Shown here one piece after another: positions 42,406 to 50,852 of a DNA stretch of 64,000 nt. A program made the translations under genes and the position numbers. The stretch comes from Alloyangia pacifica (lineage in GTDB: Bacteria > Pseudomonadota > Alphaproteobacteria > Rhodobacterales > Rhodobacteraceae): contig NZ_CP022189.1 in the NCBI RefSeq assembly GCF_003111685.1, positions 2,496,001 through 2,560,000 of the forward strand, in the 5' to 3' direction. Positions within the stretch are counted from its first letter, which is position 1; each line of letters begins with the position of its first letter. The notes beneath the pieces are model-generated. The model was not told where the DNA came from. It saw nothing but the letters and a program-made list of their open reading frames with translations, and made no database searches.

Positions 42406-43722
42406 TTAGCGGTGCTCTCTACGGAGCTTTTTCTCGAGGAAGAGCGAATAGCGGCCCATGCTGAAGCAGAAGATGAAAAAGCACAGGCCGATAAAGACGA
42501 AGAGTTCCCAGTAAACGCCGTTCCAATCGGTGCTTGCCCGGATCGAGCTGGACAGGCCAATGGGATCGAGAAGGCCGATGAAAACGACCAGCGTCGTATC
42601 CTTGAAAAGGCCGATGAAGGTGTTCACGATCCCCGGGATCGAAATCTTCAGCGCCTGCGGCAGGATGATCAGCCGCATCGACTTCCAGTAGTCCAGCCCC
42701 AGCGCGTCGGCGGCCTCGTATTGGCCCTTTGGCAGGGCGGCAAGACCGCCCCTTACCACCTCGGCGATATAGGCCGCCGAGAAGAGGGTCACCATGATGA
42801 TGACGCGCAGCATCAGGTCGAAGTTGGTGCCCGGCGGCAGGAAGTAGTTCAGCAGCAGGGACGCGGTGAACAGCCAGACGATCAGCGGCACGCCGCGGAT
42901 GATCTCGATGAAGGCAACCGAGAACTTGTTGATGATGAACATGTCCGACTGCCGCCCCAGCGCCAGGAGGATACCCAGCGGCAGCGACAGGACGATGCCC
43001 GACACGCCGATGATCGTGGCCAGAAGGAAGCCGCCCATCTTCTGGGTCGCCACGGGCTGCAACGCCAGCGGCACAACCGAGGCCAGCGCGTCGGCGAGCG
43101 GGCCGCAAACGAACAGCCAGTAGACCACCGGCACGACGATCGCCAGGATAACCGACAGCAGCGCGCCGATCTTCGGCGCGGCATAGGTCATGATCGCCCA
43201 GCTGATGACGAAGCCGAGGACCGCCGCGATCGGCCCCCAGAGCGAGCCGCCCCAGATCAGCCAAAAGAGCAAGAAGGGCGCGAGTGCCGTAACCCAGAGT
43301 ATCTTGCGCGGCACCGAGCTGAACAGCACCGGGGCGACCGCGGCAAGAAAGAGGAGGAAGGCCAGGATCGGGCGCCAGTAGAGCTCCTTGGGGAAGAAGC
43401 CGAAGACAAGCTGCGGCCAGCGCTCTGCCAGCACCGCCCAGCAGGCAACCGAGGCATCGGCGCCATAGCGCTCTGCCGCCAGCGCGCGGCACTCGGACAG
43501 GTTGGAGGCATCCCAGATGCCCCGCAGCGCCCAGGGCAGAAGGTGGCTCAGGGCGGCATAGATCACCCAGAGCGAGAGCAGGGTGAGCAGGATGTTCAAC
43601 CAGCTCGAGAAGAGGTTCTCGCGGATCCACTTCACCGCACCGATCTGGGTAAGCGGTGGATCCTGCTGGTCCAGCATGGTGTCGCGGACAAAGGGGACCG
43701 TCTGTGCGTGGGTATCGCTCAT
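42406..43722 (-). CDS. bztC: Amino-acid ABC transporter permease BztC
   Basis: A 438-residue permease with about nine hydrophobic segments, much longer than the 220-residue HisMQ-type subunits, as expected for Bzt/Aap permeases with an extra N-terminal membrane region. The EAA cytoplasmic loop appears as [23 protein letters not shown]. It forms the membrane channel with BztB. Its start lies one base after the bztB stop and bztD follows closely. Confidence 0.94.
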   Translation of the reverse strand: MSDTHAQTVPFVRDTMLDQQDPPLTQIGAVKWIRENLFSSWLNILLTLLSLWVIYAALSHLLPWALRGIWDASNLSECRALAAERYGADASVACWAVLAERWPQLVFGFFPKELYWRPILAFLLFLAAVAPVLFSSVPRKILWVTALAPFLLFWLIWGGSLWGPIAAVLGFVISWAIMTYAAPKIGALLSVILAIVVPVVYWLFVCGPLADALASVVPLALQPVATQKMGGFLLATIIGVSGIVLSLPLGILLALGRQSDMFIINKFSVAFIEIIRGVPLIVWLFTASLLLNYFLPPGTNFDLMLRVIIMVTLFSAAYIAEVVRGGLAALPKGQYEAADALGLDYWKSMRLIILPQALKISIPGIVNTFIGLFKDTTLVVFIGLLDPIGLSSSIRASTDWNGVYWELFVFIGLCFFIFCFSMGRYSLFLEKKLRREHR

Positions 43723-43723
43723 G

Positions 43724-45160
43724 TCACCGCTCCTTCAGCTTCACAGAGGAGTTGTAGACGTTCATCACGCCCGAGATCAGCAGGCTCAGCACCAGATAGA
43801 ACAGGCCCAGCAGCAGCATGCCCTCGAGCTCGCGGCCGGTCTGGTTGATAGTGATGCCCCCGAGGGTCGAGCGCACGTCCATGTAGCCCACCGCGATGGC
43901 GAGCGAGCTGTTCTTGGTGAGGTTGAGGAACTGCGAGATCAGCGGCGGGATGATCACCCGCAGCGCCTGCGGCAGGATCACCAGGTTCATCGTCGTGCCC
44001 GGACGCAGACCCAATGCGTAGGCTGCCTCGGTCTGGCCATTGGAAATCGCGAGGATACCGCCGCGCACGATCTCGGCGATGAAGGCGCCGGTATAAAGCG
44101 ACAGGGCCAGCCACAGGGCGATCAGCGAGTTGCGCAGGTGCACGCCGCCGTCGAAGTTGAAGCCCCCCAGCTCGGGCTTGTCGAGCGAGGCGCCAAGCCC
44201 CACCAGGACCACGATAAGCGGGACGAGGATTGCAGCAATCTGCAGCGGCAGGGTCATCGGTCGCTTGCCCGTGGCCTCCTGGATGCGCGCAGCGCGCTTG
44301 CCGAGGAATTTTGCGCCGATCCCGCCCGCGATGAGCACCGTGATGATCAGCAGCCAGTCCCAGAAGGAAGAGGTCGGGATGACCTCGCCGACTTCAGCGC
44401 CGCCTGCGGCGCCATCCCCCGAGGCGCTGCCCGAGCCGGCTGCGGTGTCGTTTTGACCGGTCTGTACGCCTGCGCCGCCGGTGGCGATGCGGCTCGCGCC
44501 GTAGGTGCCGGCCATGTTGGTGCCGGGCGTTGCGGCCGCGGCGGGCGCCTCTGGCTCGGGGGCGGCGATCTCGTTGCCCCCCAGCGAGCGGCTGAACACC
44601 ACGTTGGGAATGTAGACGCCGCGATTGGTGATCGCCACGCTCTCACCCAGCAGCATCGAGGAGCCGTCCTCGCCTCGGAAGTCCCGCGGGGACGGCATGG
44701 ATTCGGTCATCAGCGCGAAGATCAGCACGATCCACAGCAGCAGCGGCACGTTCCGGAAGCCCTCGACGTAGACCGCGGTCAGCCGCGAGACGACCCAGTT
44801 GTTCGACAGTCGCAGCACGCCCGCGATCACGCCCAGCACCGTGGCAAGGGCACAGCCCAGGACAGCCACGAGCAGCGTGTTGAGGATGCCCACCAGCGCC
44901 GCCCGACCGTGGGTCATCTGGTTGTTGTAGTCGATGAGCTGCTGGTTGATGTCATAGCCTGCGGGCTGCGACAGGAATCCGAAGTTGAAGTCCTTGCCCA
45001 GTGCCTCGAGGTTATGGATCGTGTTGGAAATCAGCCACGACAGCAGCAGCCCTATCAGGACCATCGCGACGACCTGGATGGTCATCGAGCGGTAGCGCGT
45101 GTCGAAAATAAGCTGACTCAGCCGGAAGCCACGCTCCGGCGGATCCGAGATGGTCGCCAT
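43724..45160 (-). CDS. bztB: Amino-acid ABC transporter permease BztB with an Ala/Gly-rich insertion
   Basis: A 478-residue permease, longer than the roughly 400 residues of usual BztB/AapQ. Membrane segments lie near 30-48, 90-118, 138-152, 267-283, 300-320, 330-352 and on to the end. The EAA loop is EIVRGGILAISNGQTEAAYALGL. Between residues about 197 and 262 is a low-complexity stretch rich in Ala, Gly, Ser, Thr and Pro that looks like an insertion in the periplasmic loop. The 157-base gap before it holds a hairpin after bztA. Confidence 0.92.
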   Translation of the reverse strand: MATISDPPERGFRLSQLIFDTRYRSMTIQVVAMVLIGLLLSWLISNTIHNLEALGKDFNFGFLSQPAGYDINQQLIDYNNQMTHGRAALVGILNTLLVAVLGCALATVLGVIAGVLRLSNNWVVSRLTAVYVEGFRNVPLLLWIVLIFALMTESMPSPRDFRGEDGSSMLLGESVAITNRGVYIPNVVFSRSLGGNEIAAPEPEAPAAAATPGTNMAGTYGASRIATGGAGVQTGQNDTAAGSGSASGDGAAGGAEVGEVIPTSSFWDWLLIITVLIAGGIGAKFLGKRAARIQEATGKRPMTLPLQIAAILVPLIVVLVGLGASLDKPELGGFNFDGGVHLRNSLIALWLALSLYTGAFIAEIVRGGILAISNGQTEAAYALGLRPGTTMNLVILPQALRVIIPPLISQFLNLTKNSSLAIAVGYMDVRSTLGGITINQTGRELEGMLLLGLFYLVLSLLISGVMNVYNSSVKLKER

Positions 45161-45277
45161 TTAGTTCTCCCCGGACGCTTCCGTCACCGAAGGATACCGC
45201 GGTGGTTGCTCCACCGTCTGTCCTGCCGGAAGCGCGCTTTCGTATTATGAAGGCGAAATCGTCTTGATAGCTGGAAA

Positions 45278-45302
45278 GGGGCGCAGGTTGTCCCTGCGCC
45301 CC
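45278..45302 (-). terminator. Hairpin between bztA and bztB (attenuator or RNA stabiliser)
   Basis: A 10-bp perfect stem GGGGCGCAGG/CCTGCGCCCC with a 5-base loop lies 16 bases downstream of the bztA stop. On the minus strand it is followed by only TTTCC, so it should allow partial read-through and give more binding protein than permease. Confidence 0.75.
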
Positions 45303-45317
45303 TCGCCAAGTCCGGTA

Positions 45318-46337
45318 TTAGCGGAAGGGCGGGCTGTAGAGCAGGCCGCCTTCGGTCCACTGCGCGTTCAGGCCGCGCGACAGGCCGATCGGGGTGGCTT
45401 CGCCGATGTTCTTCTCGAAGATCTCGCCGTAGTTGCCGCCCGCCATGATGGCGCGCTTGGCCCATTCGGCGTCGAGGCCGAGCATCGCGCCCAGTTCACC
45501 CTCGGTGCCGAGCAGACGGTTGATCTCGGGGTTGTTCGTCGGTGCCGAGGACAGCTCCGCGATGTTGGCCGAGGTCACGCCGTATTCTTCGGCCGCGATC
45601 AGCGCGTTGAGAGTCCAGCGGGCGATGTCGCCCCACTCGCTGTCGCCGTGGCGAACGAGCGGACCGAGCGGCTCTTTCGAGATGATTTCCGGCAGGATCA
45701 CGTGATCCGACGGGTTCTCGAAAGTGGCGCGGGTGGCGGCGAGGCCCGACGCGTCGGTCGTGTAGACGTCACAGGCGCCGGCAAGGTACTGCTGCTGCGC
45801 TTCGGCGTTGGTCTCGATCGGAACCGGCTCGTAGCTGATGTTGTTGGCGCGGAAGAAGTCCGCGAGGTTCAGCTCGGTGGTGGTGCCGGTCTGGATGCAG
45901 ACGGTGGCGCCATCGAGTTCCTTGGCCGAGGCCACACCCAGCGACTTCGGAGCGATGAAGCCCTGGCCGTCGTAGTAGTTCACGCCAATGAATTCGAACT
46001 TCAGGTCGACGTCGCGCGAGAAGGTCCAGGTGGTGTTGCGGGCCAGCACGTCGATCTCGCCGGACGCCAGCGCGGTGAAGCGGGTCTGGCCGGTGGTCTG
46101 CGTGAAGGCAACCTTCATCGGATCGCCAAGGACCGCTGCGGCGAGCGCACGGCAATATGCCACGTCAAAGCCCTGCCACACGTTGTTTGCATCGGGCGCC
46201 GAGAAACCGGCGAGGCCCGTGGACACACCGCACTTCAGCTCCCCCCGCGCTTTCACGTCGTCCAGGGTCGCGGCGCCGGCTGCACCGGCCGCGAGTGCGG
46301 CGACGGTCAGAGCGCCGAGAGTTACGGTCTTTTTCAT
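45318..46337 (-). CDS. bztA: Amino-acid ABC transporter substrate-binding protein, BztA type
   Basis: A 339-residue periplasmic binding protein: signal peptide (about 1-22) then a type-2 periplasmic fold beginning TLDDVKARGELKCGVSTG. The size (about 34 kDa mature) and the family segment GFSAPDANNVWQGFDVAYCRA match the Bzt/AapJ group that binds Glu/Gln/Asp/Asn. AGAGG six bases upstream supports the ATG. It is first in the operon, followed by a read-through hairpin. The promoter is somewhere in 46338-46477; I could not identify it confidently. Confidence 0.95.
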   Translation of the reverse strand: MKKTVTLGALTVAALAAGAAGAATLDDVKARGELKCGVSTGLAGFSAPDANNVWQGFDVAYCRALAAAVLGDPMKVAFTQTTGQTRFTALASGEIDVLARNTTWTFSRDVDLKFEFIGVNYYDGQGFIAPKSLGVASAKELDGATVCIQTGTTTELNLADFFRANNISYEPVPIETNAEAQQQYLAGACDVYTTDASGLAATRATFENPSDHVILPEIISKEPLGPLVRHGDSEWGDIARWTLNALIAAEEYGVTSANIAELSSAPTNNPEINRLLGTEGELGAMLGLDAEWAKRAIMAGGNYGEIFEKNIGEATPIGLSRGLNAQWTEGGLLYSPPFR

Positions 46338-46477
46338 GTTAACCTCTTCCTGTTGTCCGGCCCTCTTGAGCCGGTTCCTTGATCCTTGCTGGATCGGCTT
46401 ATTAGCCAGGGGCTCCCTCCCTGTGCTGAGGGGAGTTTGGGAGGAAAGTTTTGGCTAGGTCAAGCCGCTCCGGCGCG

Positions 46478-46497
46478 AAAAGGGCATGCAAATGCCC
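46478..46497 (-). terminator. Terminator of the crcB-rluC-gph-ATP12 run
   Basis: GGGCAT-gcaa-ATGCCC (46482-46497) followed on the minus strand by TTTT lies about 35 bases after the ATP12 stop. The stem is short, so strength is moderate. Confidence 0.7.
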
Positions 46498-46532
46498 GGA
46501 TCTTACGCAAGGATCCCTTGAGAGGTTTGAGA

Positions 46533-47246
46533 TTAGGCAGCTTGGCAGAGGGCAAAAAACCGGTGCGCGTGCAGGAATGCCAGGCGTTTGATTTCCGCCG
46601 CTTGCTGCGCTTCCTCGTCCTCTCCCCAAAGCTCTTCCTGGAAGGTTTCGTCGAGACGCGACAGTGCCCAGAGTTCCTCGGCATCGTGCTCGCTTCGAGT
46701 GGCTGCAAAACCAAGCACCAGCGAGCCGGTCAGCGCAACAAGGTCGTGGAAAGCTGCCAGCTCGAACGGACTGAACGCGTGGGTGCGCTCCGCAAGAAGG
46801 CGCAGCGCCGCCTCGGGCTGCGCGGCATGCATGATCCCGGCGCGCGGCTCGAGCCGCGCTCCCATCTCGCGCGCCGCCCAGTCGAGCAGCGGATCCCAGC
46901 GTTCGGCCTGCCGCGCGACCAGCTCCGCCGGGCTCTCGGCGCGGTAGCACAGCAGATCGCTGTCGCCGTATTCCGCCAGCATGTCGGCCACCTCGGGGTG
47001 CTGCGGCGCGACCTTGTCGATGGCGCTGTTGGCGGTGCGGGTAAAGGGCATGGTGCGCGGGTCGATCTTTTCGTCCTGCGCGCGCCATTCCTCGGCCATG
47101 GCCTCGGCGATCCCCCGGCTCGGCACCACCAGCGGCGCCTTGCCCGGCGTGCGCAGCGGGCGCCCGTCGAGATGTACGATGTAACCGCCCTCGGCCGTTT
47201 CGACCGTGGCGTCCTTGTAGAAGCGGCGGGGGGCCCATTCGCTCAT
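46533..47246 (-). CDS. ATP12 family F1-ATPase assembly chaperone
   Basis: A 237-residue ATP12-type protein, the alphaproteobacterial homologue of the mitochondrial chaperone that assists assembly of F1-ATPase alpha subunit. Family segments are visible: VHLDGRPLRTPGKAPLVVPS, PLVVP followed by AEEWRAQ, the PRTMPFTR Asn/Ala region TANSAID, and YGDSDLLCYRA. The ATG at 47246 overlaps the phosphatase gene stop by 4 bases. No atp genes are nearby. Confidence 0.93.
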   Translation of the reverse strand: MSEWAPRRFYKDATVETAEGGYIVHLDGRPLRTPGKAPLVVPSRGIAEAMAEEWRAQDEKIDPRTMPFTRTANSAIDKVAPQHPEVADMLAEYGDSDLLCYRAESPAELVARQAERWDPLLDWAAREMGARLEPRAGIMHAAQPEAALRLLAERTHAFSPFELAAFHDLVALTGSLVLGFAATRSEHDAEELWALSRLDETFQEELWGEDEEAQQAAEIKRLAFLHAHRFFALCQAA

Positions 47247-47920
47247 GCGGCTTGGCTCCAGAGTTGGTCCAGCAGCGCCGGAAGCGCGCGGATGTCGTCG
47301 ATGATGGTGCGCGCGGACGCAAGCCGCGCGCGGTCGTGATAGCCCCAGCTGACACCGATCCCGTGGACCCCGGCGTCGCGCGCCATGTCCATGTCGAAGC
47401 TGGTATCGCCCAGCATGACCGCCTGATGCGGCGCGACGCCGGCCTCGGCCAGTGCCGCCTCGATCATCTCGGGATGCGGCTTCGAGGGATGATCGTCGGC
47501 GCATTGCTGGGTGACGAAGAGCCGGCGGATGCGATGCGCGTCGACCAGCCGGTCGAGCCCGCGGCGCGACTTGCCGGTGGCGATGCCGAGCAGCCACTCG
47601 GGTCGGGCGTGCAGCGCGTCCAGCACCTCGCGGACGTGCGGGTAGAGCGGCGAGCTGGCCTCGGTGCCATTCTCGGTTCGCAGGCGCATGTAGGAGGCCT
47701 TGTAGCCCTCGACCATGGCCTCGAGGGTGGCGGCATCGACGCCCGGGGCGAGCCGCGCCACGGCCAGAGGCAGCGACAGCCCCACGATGCCGAGGATCTC
47801 TTCGCGGCTCGGAGCCTCCATGCCGACCCCGGCAAAGGCCCCGCGCATCGACGCGAGAATATCCGCCTGGCTGTCGACCAACGTGCCATCGACGTCGAAG
47901 ATGATCAGCTTCAGATCCAT
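47243..47920 (-). CDS. HAD-IA family hydrolase, phosphoglycolate phosphatase-like
   Basis: A 225-residue HAD phosphatase: motif I FDVDGTLVDS (residues 8-17), motif II ATGKSRRG with Thr, motif III Lys in SKPHPEM, and motif IV GDTSFDMDMARDA. The cap is the alpha-helical type of Gph/PGP enzymes, but substrate specificity is uncertain. GGAGG eight bases upstream supports the ATG. It lies between a pseudouridine synthase and ATP12 in a tightly packed run. Confidence 0.9.
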   Translation of the reverse strand: MDLKLIIFDVDGTLVDSQADILASMRGAFAGVGMEAPSREEILGIVGLSLPLAVARLAPGVDAATLEAMVEGYKASYMRLRTENGTEASSPLYPHVREVLDALHARPEWLLGIATGKSRRGLDRLVDAHRIRRLFVTQQCADDHPSKPHPEMIEAALAEAGVAPHQAVMLGDTSFDMDMARDAGVHGIGVSWGYHDRARLASARTIIDDIRALPALLDQLWSQAA

Positions 47921-47933
47921 GGCGCCCGCCTCC

Positions 47934-48986
47934 TCAGTGCAGCTCTTCGAAGGGATCGTCCGCGGCGAGATCCTCGGTCCAGCCGAAGGTCTCCCAGCTC
48001 TGTGCCATGTGGTCTGGCAGCGGCGCGGTGACGGTCATCGGTTTCTTGGTGACCGGATGCAGGAAGGTCATCGAGCGCGCGTGCAGGTGCAGCTTCTTCG
48101 AGATGATGCCGCCGAGCTGCGCGCCCCAGCCGTCGCCAAGGTTCTCCTGCCCCGAGCCGCCGTATTTGCCGTCGCCGATGATCGGATGTCCGATCTCGGC
48201 CATATGCGCGCGCAGCTGGTGCGTGCGGCCCGTCACGGGCTCCATCGCCACCCAGCTCGCCCGCCCGGCAACCCGGTAGAGCGTGGCATAAAGCGTATGC
48301 GCGCGCTTGGCGCCGGGGGTGCTGTCGATGTCGCGCGGGTGGATCGCGCGCATCTTCTCGCCCTCGCCCGAGGCGCCATGGCCGCCGGCCTTCACCAGCC
48401 CATACTTGATCTCGCCGAGGTAGGGCGTCGGCACCCCGGCCACCAGCCCCCAATAGATCTTGCGGGTTTCCTTGTGGCGGATCGCGGCGGTAAGCGCCTG
48501 CGCCATCTCGCGGGTGCGCGCCAGCAGCAGCACGCCCGAGGTGTCCTTGTCGAGCCGGTGGACCAGTCGCGGCTTCTCGTCGTTGCCGAACTTCAGCGCC
48601 TCCGACAGCCCATCGATGTGGCGGGTCTGCTTGGAGCCGCCCTGCGTCGGCATGCCCGGCGGCTTGTTGAGCGCGATGATGTGATCGTCCTTCCAGAGCA
48701 CGCAGGACTGGATCAGCTTGGTGTCTGCATCCGAGACCTTGGACTTCGGCGTCGCTGCGAGCTTGGTCATCTCCTCGGGCTCCGGCAGCGGCGGAATGCG
48801 CACCTGGTTGCCCACCGCGAGGCGCGTCGAGGCTTTCACCCGACCGCCATCAACCCGGATCTCGCCCTTGCGGCACATCTTTTCAATGCGGCCCTGCGGG
48901 ACGTGCGGGAAATGCCGCTTCATCCAGCGGTCGAGGCGCTGATCGCCGTCGCCCGGACCCACGGTGACTGTCTGAACGCGGCTCAT
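47934..48986 (-). CDS. RluA family pseudouridine synthase, RluC type
   Basis: A 350-residue enzyme with an N-terminal S4 domain (about 15-75, RLDRWMKRHFPHVPQGRIEKM) and the RluA catalytic motif HRLDKDTSGVLLLA. The architecture and length are those of RluC, which modifies 23S rRNA at 955, 2504 and 2580. ATG 48986 is preferred because the longer open frame overlaps crcB entirely. It is coupled to crcB by a 4-base overlap and followed after 13 bases by the HAD gene. Confidence 0.93.
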   Translation of the reverse strand: MSRVQTVTVGPGDGDQRLDRWMKRHFPHVPQGRIEKMCRKGEIRVDGGRVKASTRLAVGNQVRIPPLPEPEEMTKLAATPKSKVSDADTKLIQSCVLWKDDHIIALNKPPGMPTQGGSKQTRHIDGLSEALKFGNDEKPRLVHRLDKDTSGVLLLARTREMAQALTAAIRHKETRKIYWGLVAGVPTPYLGEIKYGLVKAGGHGASGEGEKMRAIHPRDIDSTPGAKRAHTLYATLYRVAGRASWVAMEPVTGRTHQLRAHMAEIGHPIIGDGKYGGSGQENLGDGWGAQLGGIISKKLHLHARSMTFLHPVTKKPMTVTAPLPDHMAQSWETFGWTEDLAADDPFEELH

Positions 48987-49357
48987 GCGAAGAAACTCCG
49001 AGTGACCAGCAGCCCCGCGAAGAGTGCTGCCAGCGAGACGGCCACCGAGGCCGCCACGTAAAGGCCCGCCTGCGCGACATCCCCGCGCTCGTAGAGCGTG
49101 GCGAAATCCAGCGAGAAGGCCGAGAAGGTTGTGAAACCGCCCAGCACGCCGGTCATCAGGAACGGCGCGAAGCGGTTGGAGGTATTGGCGAGGATCACCA
49201 CGAGGGCCCCCATGGCAAAGGAGCCGAGGATGTTCACCGTCAGCGTCCCCCACGGGAATCCCCTTCCGAGCAGCCGCGTCATGGCGAGGCCGGTCAGATA
49301 GCGCCCGCTGGCGCCAAGCGCTCCCCCGAGCGCAACTTGTAAGACCGTGAGGATCAT
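48983..49357 (-). CDS. crcB: Fluoride efflux channel CrcB (Fluc)
   Basis: A 124-residue four-helix membrane protein, a dimeric fluoride channel. The motif GGALGASGRYL, the sequence GTLTVNILGSFAMG and the conserved GFCGGLTTFSTF-like GVLGGFTTFSAFSLD are present. ATG 49357 (MILTVLQVALG) puts a hydrophobic start at the N-terminus as expected. No fluoride riboswitch is apparent upstream. It overlaps the pseudouridine synthase gene by 4 bases. Confidence 0.95.
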   Translation of the reverse strand: MILTVLQVALGGALGASGRYLTGLAMTRLLGRGFPWGTLTVNILGSFAMGALVVILANTSNRFAPFLMTGVLGGFTTFSAFSLDFATLYERGDVAQAGLYVAASVAVSLAALFAGLLVTRSFFA

Positions 49358-49521
49358 CCGCGGGACATGTGCGAGGGGGCGCGGAATGTCAAGATTTTCG
49401 GGGGTTCGGAGCCAATGCTGCGGCGCATGGCCGCCATGTGCGCGCGTCCGGCACGCGCCGCGCCGAGAGAGCGCTCTGGCCACGCCGCGACTGCCCCGGG
49501 ATATTTCCGCCTAGGAGAAGC

Positions 49522-50841
49522 TCAAGGGGACCGCTCCCTCCGCAGCTTCGCAAAATACTCCAGGCGCTTCTTCAGGTCGCGCTCGAAGCCGCGCTCGACC
49601 GGGGTGTAATAGCTGTCTCTGCCGATCTCCTCGGGGAAGTAGTCCTGGCCGGAAAAGCCGTCCTCGGCATCGTGGTCATAGGCGTAGCCGCTGCCGTAGC
49701 CCTGTTCCTTCATCAGCTTTGTCGGGGCGTTGAGGATGTGCTTGGGCGGCGGCAGCGAGCCGGTCTTCTTCGCAGCGGCGCGAGCGGCCTTGTAGGCCAC
49801 GTAGGTGGCGTTCGATTTCGGCGCCAGCGCGAGGTAGACCAGCGCCTTCGCCAGCGCCAGCTCGCCCTCAGGAGAGCCGAGCCGCTCGTAGGTCTGCCAG
49901 GCCTGCAGGCAGATCGCCTGCGCCTGTGGGTCGGCAAGCCCGATGTCCTCGACCGACATGCGGGTGATGCGCCGAGCGAGGAAGCGCGGGTCCTCCCCGG
50001 CCTCGAGCATCCGGGCGAACCAGTAGAGCGTGGCATCGGGGTCCGAGCCGCGCACCGATTTGTGCAGCGCCGAGATCAGGTTGTAATGCCCGTCGCCGGA
50101 CTTGTCGTATTGCGCGGCGCGGCGCATGAGCCGGGTCGAAAGCGCCTCTGTGGAGAGCACGCCCTCGACAGTCCAGGCCGCGATCTGTTCGACCAGGTTG
50201 AGCAGCGCGCGACCGTCGCCGTCAGCCATTTCCAACAGCGCCGCGCGGGCGGCCCCGTCGAGCGGCAGGGGGCGGCCCAACTCCTGCTCGGCGCGCTGTG
50301 CGAGACGCTCGAGATCGTCCCGCGAGAGTCGCTCCAGCACCAGCACCTGCGCGCGCGACAGCAGCGCCGCGTTGAGCTCGAAGCTTGGGTTCTCGGTGGT
50401 GGCGCCGACAAGGAGGATCGTGCCGTCCTCCATATGCGGCAGAAAACCGTCCTGCTGCGCCTTGTTGAACCGGTGGATCTCGTCGACGAAGAGCAGCGTG
50501 CCCTGGCCGTTGCGGTGGCGGATACGGGCGGCCTCGAAGACCTTCCTCAGCTCGGGCACGCCGGTGAAGATGGCGCTGATCTGGACGAAATGCAGGTCGG
50601 TGGCATCCGCCAGCAGCCGCGCGATCGTGGTCTTGCCGACTCCGGGCGGACCCCAGAAGATCAGGCTCGAGAGCGCGCCCGAGGCGAGCATGATGCCGAG
50701 AGGCGCCTCGGGACCAAGGACATGCGCTTGGCCGATCACCTCGCCGAGCGCCGTCGGACGCAGCCGATCCGCCAGCGGGCGGGGACCGCTCCGCTCGGGC
50801 TCGGGGCGACTGCCCGGGGGGGCGTCGAAGAGATCGGCCAC
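49522..50841 (-). CDS. rarA: Replication-associated recombination protein A (MgsA/RarA)
   Basis: A 439-residue AAA+ ATPase of the RarA/WRNIP1 family that acts at stalled forks. Walker A GPPGVGKTT, Walker B LLFVDEIHRFNK, the arginine-finger region and the C-terminal tetramerisation domain (YWFARMLEAGEDPRFLARR) are intact. It starts at GTG. The gene follows a Deg-type protease gene by 11 bases, an order often seen in Rhodobacterales, probably one transcript. Confidence 0.95.
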   Translation of the reverse strand: MADLFDAPPGSRPEPERSGPRPLADRLRPTALGEVIGQAHVLGPEAPLGIMLASGALSSLIFWGPPGVGKTTIARLLADATDLHFVQISAIFTGVPELRKVFEAARIRHRNGQGTLLFVDEIHRFNKAQQDGFLPHMEDGTILLVGATTENPSFELNAALLSRAQVLVLERLSRDDLERLAQRAEQELGRPLPLDGAARAALLEMADGDGRALLNLVEQIAAWTVEGVLSTEALSTRLMRRAAQYDKSGDGHYNLISALHKSVRGSDPDATLYWFARMLEAGEDPRFLARRITRMSVEDIGLADPQAQAICLQAWQTYERLGSPEGELALAKALVYLALAPKSNATYVAYKAARAAAKKTGSLPPPKHILNAPTKLMKEQGYGSGYAYDHDAEDGFSGQDYFPEEIGRDSYYTPVERGFERDLKKRLEYFAKLRRERSP

Positions 50842-50852
50842 GCGCGGTGCCC

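Noticed and set aside
49358..49420. Fluoride riboswitch upstream of crcB
   Set aside because: The conserved fluoride-riboswitch core was not found on the minus strand before the start.
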